Shown: positions 6,799 through 10,455 of the stretch, piece by piece
How the letters are laid out: each line of letters begins with the position of its first letter
How positions within the stretch are numbered: the stretch's first letter is position 1
NCBI GenBank assembly: GCA_023427925.1
Contig: JAEYZS010000134.1
Location: 1-10,455 of the forward strand
DNA from: Pseudomonadota bacterium
GTDB lineage: Bacteria; Bdellovibrionota; Bdellovibrionia; Bdellovibrionales; JAEYZS01
Length of the DNA stretch: 10,455 nucleotides
Direction of reading: 5' to 3'
Made by a program: the position numbers and the translations under genes
The notes under the pieces: generated by a model
Database searches by the model: none
Seen by the model: only the letters and a program-made list of their open reading frames with translations
Told to the model about the DNA's origin: nothing

Positions 6799-8083
6799 GA
6801 CCGCGTCTCCTATGGATACCTTGTTTATCTTCTTCACCAAGAATCTGATTTAATATTCGAGTTTGATAATCTAGCAAAAAGCTAGTGTCTAGCCTTTCCC
6901 AAGCTTCAGGACCACACCAAATCATATTTTTTTGTTTTGGTTTTTTGATTTGATCTAGTTTTTCTTTAGAGTAGATTGGTAAATGTGGTGCATGGATTTG
7001 AAACTCTGTCGCTAAACACTCAAGTGGCAATTCCACTTGTTGAATTTGAATGCCCGCGAATTTTTCGCGGAAGACTCGCTGAATCTCTTCTCCTACGCGC
7101 TCTAAGCGCATTTGCTGCAACCGGTAGTTCGAAGGAATTCTGACCCACGCAATAAATTCATGAGCTCTTAGCCCTCTATGGATCATCATAAGGTTATGGT
7201 GAGTCCAAGGCATATAACGATCCTCAATCAAACAAAAAGCCTGTGGTAAAATTTCAGTAACGTCGTTTTGATTTGTAAAAAATCTGTAGCGTGTCCAAAA
7301 CCAGTCACTTGAAACCGCTTCACTGTCAAACACTACAGCATAACTCTTGTTATGAATAACACTGAGCTCTTCCTGTGACAAAAAGCTAATAAAAATTTGA
7401 CCTTCGATTTCCTTGGTATTTTCTTTGTTATCTAAAATAGTAATCGATTTGACTTCAGAGCCGCTGGCCTTAATGTCCTTTAAAGCTTTTACAGCATAAA
7501 CTTCAACACCCTTATCGTGACTCATCTGTAAAGTCTCCTGAGCACCTCTACGAGACAATGTTCTCACCGACCACGCTTCGGTCATCGGAAGTGAGCGGTT
7601 TTTGTTCTTTATTGCAAAAGCATTTTCGCAGAATGTTTGTGAAGCCAATTGATGTCCAAGGTGCAATAACCAAGTTTCTTTAAAAGACTTGCCGACAAAG
7701 TGATTTTTAAATTTTTGATAGGCTTCATCACTCATGGTGATTGAAGCGCGTAAATAGTCCAGTTCGTCTTGGTCAATGTTGTATCTTTTAAAGCTCAAAC
7801 GATTTAAAGGACCTTGAAACTCAATGGGGCCCTGTTCAGACAAAATTGTAAAACCATTTGGAATTTGATTAACCGTTGTTCCTTCGCTTAACCAAACGTT
7901 TTGGGAATAGTTTATTTTTGTAGTTTGGAAGTGACCAAATGGAGCGATCCAAGCTTCTGGGCTAAGACCACCCAGCTTTTGGGAAAAATCAAGATATGCA
8001 ACATTATAGCCTTTTGATTTTAATTCATTCGCAAGCCATTGAGCTCGATGATAGGCAGATAAAATTACAATTTTGCTTTTCAT
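6776..8083 (-). CDS. unrecognised protein, possibly a degenerate FAD-dependent oxidoreductase fold
   Basis: Product of 435 aa, not a standard purine enzyme. The N-terminus (residues 4-40) follows the beta-alpha-beta pattern of amine oxidase/phytoene desaturase-type FAD domains without gaps: KIVIL strand, helix, YNVAYLD strand ending in acidic Asp32, then KLGG (36-39). However, GxGxxG is replaced by Ser9, Tyr11 and Ala14. RRGAQETL with KGVEVYAVKALKDI (178-204) resembles the 'GG...L...G(v/i)x(l/v)...V..I' segment of that superfamily. WCGPEAWERLDTSF (389-402), followed by a helix, resembles its C-terminal FAD-contact region. There is no signal peptide or membrane segment, so it is probably cytosolic; the tail is basic (HRRRGR). 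ATG 8081-8083 has AGGAG 10 nt upstream, overlapping the purN stop. Cotranscription suggests a purine-linked role, but the function is unknown and the fold assignment is inference. Confidence 0.9.
   Translation of the reverse strand: MKSKIVILSAYHRAQWLANELKSKGYNVAYLDFSQKLGGLSPEAWIAPFGHFQTTKINYSQNVWLSEGTTVNQIPNGFTILSEQGPIEFQGPLNRLSFKRYNIDQDELDYLRASITMSDEAYQKFKNHFVGKSFKETWLLHLGHQLASQTFCENAFAIKNKNRSLPMTEAWSVRTLSRRGAQETLQMSHDKGVEVYAVKALKDIKASGSEVKSITILDNKENTKEIEGQIFISFLSQEELSVIHNKSYAVVFDSEAVSSDWFWTRYRFFTNQNDVTEILPQAFCLIEDRYMPWTHHNLMMIHRGLRAHEFIAWVRIPSNYRLQQMRLERVGEEIQRVFREKFAGIQIQQVELPLECLATEFQIHAPHLPIYSKEKLDQIKKPKQKNMIWCGPEAWERLDTSFLLDYQTRILNQILGEEDKQGIHRRRGRDSEIYS
6807..6811 (-). promoter_or_regulatory. 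purB Shine-Dalgarno (decides start)
   Basis: AGGAG inside the 3' end of the preceding gene, 8 nt upstream of GTG 6796-6798. It favours this GTG over the upstream TTG (6838-6840) and the downstream ATG at codon 10. Confidence 0.75.
7021..7070. repeat. two adjacent perfect short hairpins inside the unknown gene
   Basis: CAAGTGG (7021-7027) pairs with CCACTTG (7033-7039) around a 5-nt loop. Fourteen bases on, CCGCGAA (7054-7060) pairs with TTCGCGG (7064-7070) around 3 nt. Both are 7-bp perfect stems within coding sequence (residues about 338-354). Neither is followed by a T-run on either strand, so they are not intrinsic terminators. Confidence 0.4.
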
Positions 8084-8096
8084 CTCTAAATCACTC

Positions 8097-8615
8097 CTAA
8101 GACATTTCTAAAAATTTTCGCATGAGCTTATGTTCTTGGATATGAACCATCAACTCTGTCCACTCGAGGCTTTCTTCAAGAGAAACTTTCCTTTGAAGAA
8201 CGACAGCTCCCGTGTCGACCCCTTCATCCACTGCATGAAGGCTACACCCTGTATCTTTCTTGTCATTAAAGGCTCGCTCGATACTATTGAGCCCTGGATA
8301 GTCTGGCAGAACACTTGGATGAATATTAAATATCCGCCCTTCAAATTCCTTTATGAATTCTTTTGGTAAGATCTTCATAAAGCCCGCAAGCATGACATGA
8401 GTAATGTTTAAATTTTTTAGTTCTTCAATCAAGTCTTTCCACAAAAAATCTTTTTCTAACACAATACAGGGAATGGAGCGTCTTTTGGCTTTTTCTAAGC
8501 CATTTGCCTTTGAGTTTGAACTCACCACTAAAGAGACGTGAGCCAAGTGTTGTCGTTCAAGAAATGCCACCATATTTGAGCCAGTTCCCGAGATAAAAAC
8601 TGCCCATCTTTTCAT
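8097..8615 (-). CDS. purN: phosphoribosylglycinamide formyltransferase (10-formyl-THF dependent)
   Basis: Transfers formyl from 10-formyltetrahydrofolate to GAR, step 3 of IMP synthesis. The 172-aa product shows the nucleotide-binding loop ISGTGSN (8-14), the folate-site segment MLAGFMKILP (75-84), and the catalytic triad Asn97 and His99 in NIHPS plus Asp134 in VDTGAVVLQ. It is shorter than E. coli PurN (212 aa), ending soon after the QEHK helix, so the C-terminal extension is missing while the catalytic core is complete. The start is GTG ATG in tandem. I use the ATG (8613-8615), which overlaps the purM TGA by one base; AGGA (8625-8628) is 9 nt upstream. A GTG start at 8618 adds one residue. 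Confidence 0.96.
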   Translation of the reverse strand: MKRWAVFISGTGSNMVAFLERQHLAHVSLVVSSNSKANGLEKAKRRSIPCIVLEKDFLWKDLIEELKNLNITHVMLAGFMKILPKEFIKEFEGRIFNIHPSVLPDYPGLNSIERAFNDKKDTGCSLHAVDEGVDTGAVVLQRKVSLEESLEWTELMVHIQEHKLMRKFLEMS

Positions 8616-9619
8616 CACTGGAGATCCTGTGGATAAACGATTGCATCACTGGATTTAATTACTTTTCCAAGATCGTAGGTCTTAAAATTGAGAGACTGAG
8701 CAGCGCTATGGATGTCCGATTCATACCGCTTAGAAGTAATGACTACAAACCCGATTCCGCAATTTAAAGTCTCTAACATTTGCCGTTTACTCATTCCTGT
8801 GCGAGACTGGACCTCTTGAAATTCTTTGGGGAATTCCCATGACTTAAGCTCTAAACCTAAACCTTTAGGTAAAACGCGTGGAATATTCTCAATCCCACCA
8901 CCTGTGATATGAGCAAAGGCATGCACATCAATGGATTTGAGTTTTTTTGCAAGCTTCACATAAAGATGAGTCGGTCTTAAAAGCACATCCTTCCAATCTG
9001 CTAAATCCTTTTCAAATACTTTTCTTAAAAGACTATATCCATTGCTATGAAAGCCACTACTTGCAATACCAACTGCAATATCCCCTTCTTGTACCAAATG
9101 AGATCCAAGTCTCTTATCCTCGTCCACAATTCCGACAGCAAAGCCCGCGCAATCAAAGTCTTTACCTTGATATACGCCCGGCATCTCAGCCGTCTCACCA
9201 CCCACCAGTGCACAATCGCTTTCAAAGCAGGCCTTCTTCACACCAGTTAAAAAACTTTGAGCTGCATTGAGATCTAATTTCCCGGTAGCATAATAATCCA
9301 AGAACATCAGTGGATCTGCCCCTGTCGTAATCAAATCATTTACACACATGGCAACCATATCTTGAGCAACGCCTTCATACTGTTCAAATTGAACTGCTAA
9401 TAAAACTTTTGTACCAACTCCATCGGTACAAGTCACAAGACATGGTTTTTTGAGATCAGATAGATTTAAACGAAACAATGAAGCAAATCCGCCAATACCA
9501 GATAAAATTTGAGATTGATGTGGGGTCGGGATTGAGGAATTTTCACGCGAAAGCCAGTCAACAAGTGCGTCACCTGTTTGGACGTCTACGCCAGATTTTT
9601 TGTATAAATCGTTACTCAC
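8615..9619 (-). CDS. purM: phosphoribosylformylglycinamidine cyclo-ligase (AIR synthetase)
   Basis: ATP-dependent ring closure of FGAM to AIR, step 5. The 334-aa length is close to the usual ~345. Motifs: YKKSGVDVQTGD (6-17), CTDGVGTK (64-71), MCVNDLITTGADPLMFLDYY (91-110), VGGETAEMPG (139-148), SSGFHSNGYSL (187-197), HITGGGIENIPRVLP (237-251) and NCGIG (286-290). The start is GTG (9617-9619): an in-frame TAA lies four codons upstream, and the product then begins like known PurM proteins. No Shine-Dalgarno is found in the 20 nt before it, unlike every other gene in the operon; see the promoter entry. First gene of the operon, divergent from the GT9 gene. Confidence 0.96.
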   Translation of the reverse strand: MSNDLYKKSGVDVQTGDALVDWLSRENSSIPTPHQSQILSGIGGFASLFRLNLSDLKKPCLVTCTDGVGTKVLLAVQFEQYEGVAQDMVAMCVNDLITTGADPLMFLDYYATGKLDLNAAQSFLTGVKKACFESDCALVGGETAEMPGVYQGKDFDCAGFAVGIVDEDKRLGSHLVQEGDIAVGIASSGFHSNGYSLLRKVFEKDLADWKDVLLRPTHLYVKLAKKLKSIDVHAFAHITGGGIENIPRVLPKGLGLELKSWEFPKEFQEVQSRTGMSKRQMLETLNCGIGFVVITSKRYESDIHSAAQSLNFKTYDLGKVIKSSDAIVYPQDLQ

Positions 9620-9620
9620 G

Positions 9621-9665
9621 TTAAAGTATTAATATCAAACCCCTCAAAGTGTGGCAAAGGAACAC
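9621..9665 (-). CDS. possible 14-codon upstream ORF before purM
   Basis: GTG 9663-9665 opens a 14-codon frame encoding MFLCHTLRGLILIL. It ends in TAA (9621-9623), one base before the purM GTG. AAGGAG (9677-9682) lies upstream with an 11-nt spacer, a little long. If transcription starts upstream of it, translation of this peptide could hand ribosomes to purM, which has no Shine-Dalgarno of its own. It overlaps the predicted promoter, so the two readings compete. Length and chance argue for caution. Confidence 0.2.
   Translation of the reverse strand: MFLCHTLRGLILIL
9622..9657 (-). promoter_or_regulatory. predicted sigma-70 type promoter for the pur operon
   Basis: Reading the minus strand, TTGCCA (9652-9657, 5/6 to the -35 consensus) is followed by exactly 17 nt and TATTAA (9629-9634, 4/6 to the -10). 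TGA directly before the -10 matches the extended -10 TGn element. A start site about 7-8 nt beyond the -10 falls at A9621 or A9622, only 2-3 nt from the purM GTG, so the transcript would be practically leaderless. A TTTGA-GGGG-TTTGA direct repeat lies in the spacer. I saw no PurR operator, Bacillus PurBox or purine riboswitch here. Confidence 0.5.
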
Positions 9666-9722
9666 TTGTAAAATTGCTCCTTAACATTCAGCATCAACAA
9701 GCTCACTTAAAAGATGATCTTC

Positions 9723-9738
9723 ACTCAATTTCTTGAGT
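9723..9738. repeat. 6-bp dyad (ACTCAA / TTGAGT) in the divergent intergenic region
   Basis: ACTCAA (9723-9728) and TTGAGT (9733-9738) are perfect inverted repeats around a 4-nt loop (TTTC), ending 16 nt before the GT9 ATG. A TAATAT (9738-9743) beside it could act as a -10 for the GT9 gene, but no good -35 is visible. It could be an operator or a small 5' hairpin; a 6-bp dyad also occurs by chance. Confidence 0.3.
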
Positions 9739-9754
9739 AATATAGAAAAATTGT

Positions 9755-10455
9755 ATGCAACAAACTGAATCCCGAAAACTCCTTATCATTCGTTTTTCCA
9801 GCTTTGGAGATATACTGCAGGCTTCATCTGCAATTGGTTCATTTTTAGCAAAATATCCGGGCTCTGAAATTCATTGGGCTACAAGATCAGACTTCGTTCC
9901 ACTGCTCTCACATAATCCTAACATTCATAAGATCTGGCCATTAAATCGCAAAGAGGGCCTTAAGGGCTTATGGAGCTTACTCAAAAATCTGCAAAAAGAG
10001 AATTACACCCATGTGTATGATGCTCATAACAATCTTCGATCACGTTTTTTGAGTTTATTTCTTTGGCCAAAACATTTTGTTCGCCGCGGGAAAAGCCGAC
10101 TCAGACGGTTTTTGATTTTTAAATTAAGAATCAAGTCCGCGCTTCCAAAACAACCTGCGCGAGATACTTTTATTAGACCGCTTGAAAAATGGGGGATACC
10201 TTTTGAGCCACTTAAGACTTCACAACTTTTCTTCTCCGAAGAGCGCTTAGCAAAAGTTAAAAGCCAAATTCCGTTTCAAAACTTTATTGCACTTATTCCG
10301 TCTTCTGCGTGGGATCAAAAACGATGGCCCATTGAGTACTGGAAGAGACTTATCGATCTTTATCCTGAACAAAATTTTGTGATTTTTGGTGGACCGCAGG
10401 ATCATTTTCTCGCAGAGCTTGTAACTCCTGAAAATCAAAACCGGCTGGTGAATAC
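9755..10455 (+). CDS. glycosyltransferase family 9 protein, ADP-heptose:LPS heptosyltransferase-like (partial)
   Basis: The first 233 codons are present and the gene runs off the right edge. GT9 enzymes transfer heptose from an ADP-sugar to the inner core of lipopolysaccharide on the cytoplasmic face of the inner membrane. Visible family features are the N-terminal LLIIRFSSFGDILQASSAI (9-27), EIHWATR with a following IWPL segment (38-63), YDAHNNLRSR (88-97), and IPSSAWDQKRWPIEYWKRL (181-199), followed by FVIFGGPQD (208-216) in the donor-binding domain. ATG 9755-9757 is the only sensible start, since the core motif begins nine codons in; no strong Shine-Dalgarno precedes it. It diverges from purM across 135 nt and is functionally unrelated to purines. 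The exact acceptor cannot be told. Confidence 0.88.
   Translation, partial: MQQTESRKLLIIRFSSFGDILQASSAIGSFLAKYPGSEIHWATRSDFVPLLSHNPNIHKIWPLNRKEGLKGLWSLLKNLQKENYTHVYDAHNNLRSRFLSLFLWPKHFVRRGKSRLRRFLIFKLRIKSALPKQPARDTFIRPLEKWGIPFEPLKTSQLFFSEERLAKVKSQIPFQNFIALIPSSAWDQKRWPIEYWKRLIDLYPEQNFVIFGGPQDHFLAELVTPENQNRLVN

Larger units (their letters stand above)
267..9619 (-). other. purine biosynthesis operon purM-purN-(unknown)-purB-purC-purS-purQ-purL-purF
   Basis: Nine minus-strand genes follow each other with these junctions: purM/purN overlap 1 nt (4 nt if the preceding GTG is used), purN/unknown gap 13, unknown/purB overlap 23, purB/purC gap 16, purC/purS gap 2 (or a 4-nt ATGA overlap), purS/purQ gap 21, purQ/purL overlap 10, purL/purF overlap 4 (TTGA). 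No terminator-like hairpin with a T-run is visible at any junction. Eight of the nine genes have a usable Shine-Dalgarno; purM does not. Together they cover IMP synthesis steps 1, 3, 4, 5, 8 and 9, plus the AMP branch through PurB. Single-transcript status is inferred from spacing. Confidence 0.9.

Noticed and set aside
6799..6840. Upstream TTG/GTG starts for purB (447 or 446 aa)
   Set aside because: The extra 14 residues have no family counterpart, while GTG 6796-6798 has AGGAG 8 nt upstream and restores B. subtilis histidine numbering.
8221..8241. 7-bp hairpin (CCTTCAT / ATGAAGG) inside purN
   Set aside because: Within coding sequence near the catalytic Asp; frequency is as expected by chance.
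8947..9270. 107-codon plus-strand open frame
   Set aside because: It lies entirely within purM on the opposite strand, has low-complexity His/Pro/Gln-rich translation and no ribosome-binding site; a shadow frame.
9620..9754. Purine riboswitch or PurR/PurBox operator
   Set aside because: The region is short and I found no matching core sequences; the palindromic TATTAATA is part of the -10 region.
10247..10438. 63-codon minus-strand open frame
   Set aside because: It is antisense to the conserved GT9 donor-domain motif and shows no family features.
1..10455. tRNA, rRNA, CRISPR array, insertion sequence or prophage signs
   Set aside because: No tandem spaced repeats, transposase-like products, terminal repeats or tRNA-like folds were seen; the window is densely filled with metabolic genes.

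Overview
The window is almost entirely one de novo purine biosynthesis operon on the minus strand, about 9.35 kb. In order of transcription it reads purM, purN, an unrecognised gene, purB, purC, purS, purQ, purL, purF. Every junction is tight: five overlap and the gaps are at most 21 nt, so one polycistronic mRNA with widespread translational coupling is likely. At the left edge is the 3' end of an unrecognised plus-strand gene that converges on purF, with the two stop codons overlapping. At the right edge a plus-strand glycosyltransferase family 9 (heptosyltransferase-like) gene diverges from purM and runs off the window.

The organism looks like a Gram-negative bacterium, because a GT9 LPS heptosyltransferase-like enzyme is present. 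G+C is moderate, around 40% by eye. The purine genes are the PurS + PurQ + small PurL type and the B. subtilis-like PurF type, with a propeptide before the catalytic Cys and four conserved Cys for a 4Fe-4S cluster. This is unlike the fused large PurL of E. coli. A Bdellovibrionota or other 'delta'-like lineage would fit, but that is only a guess from style.

The operon encodes PRPP amidotransferase (PurF), GAR transformylase (PurN), the three-part FGAM synthase (PurS, PurQ, PurL), AIR synthetase (PurM), SAICAR synthetase (PurC) and adenylosuccinate lyase (PurB). PurD, PurE/PurK and PurH are not in the window. Several starts were refined from Shine-Dalgarno placement: purF at a TTG inside the purL stop, purL at an internal ATG, purB at a GTG that restores the B. 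subtilis histidine numbering, purC at a GTG, and purS at the second ATG.

The most interesting content is the 435-codon gene between purN and purB. Its N-terminus aligns without gaps to the FAD-binding Rossmann motif of amine oxidase/phytoene desaturase-type flavoproteins, but all three glycines of GxGxxG are replaced. It may be a degenerate, possibly non-catalytic flavoprotein-fold protein kept inside a purine operon. Secondary points are a good promoter that would leave purM essentially leaderless, a competing 14-codon upstream ORF, and a 13-bp (16/17) inverted repeat linking the end of the left-edge gene to the purF 3' region.
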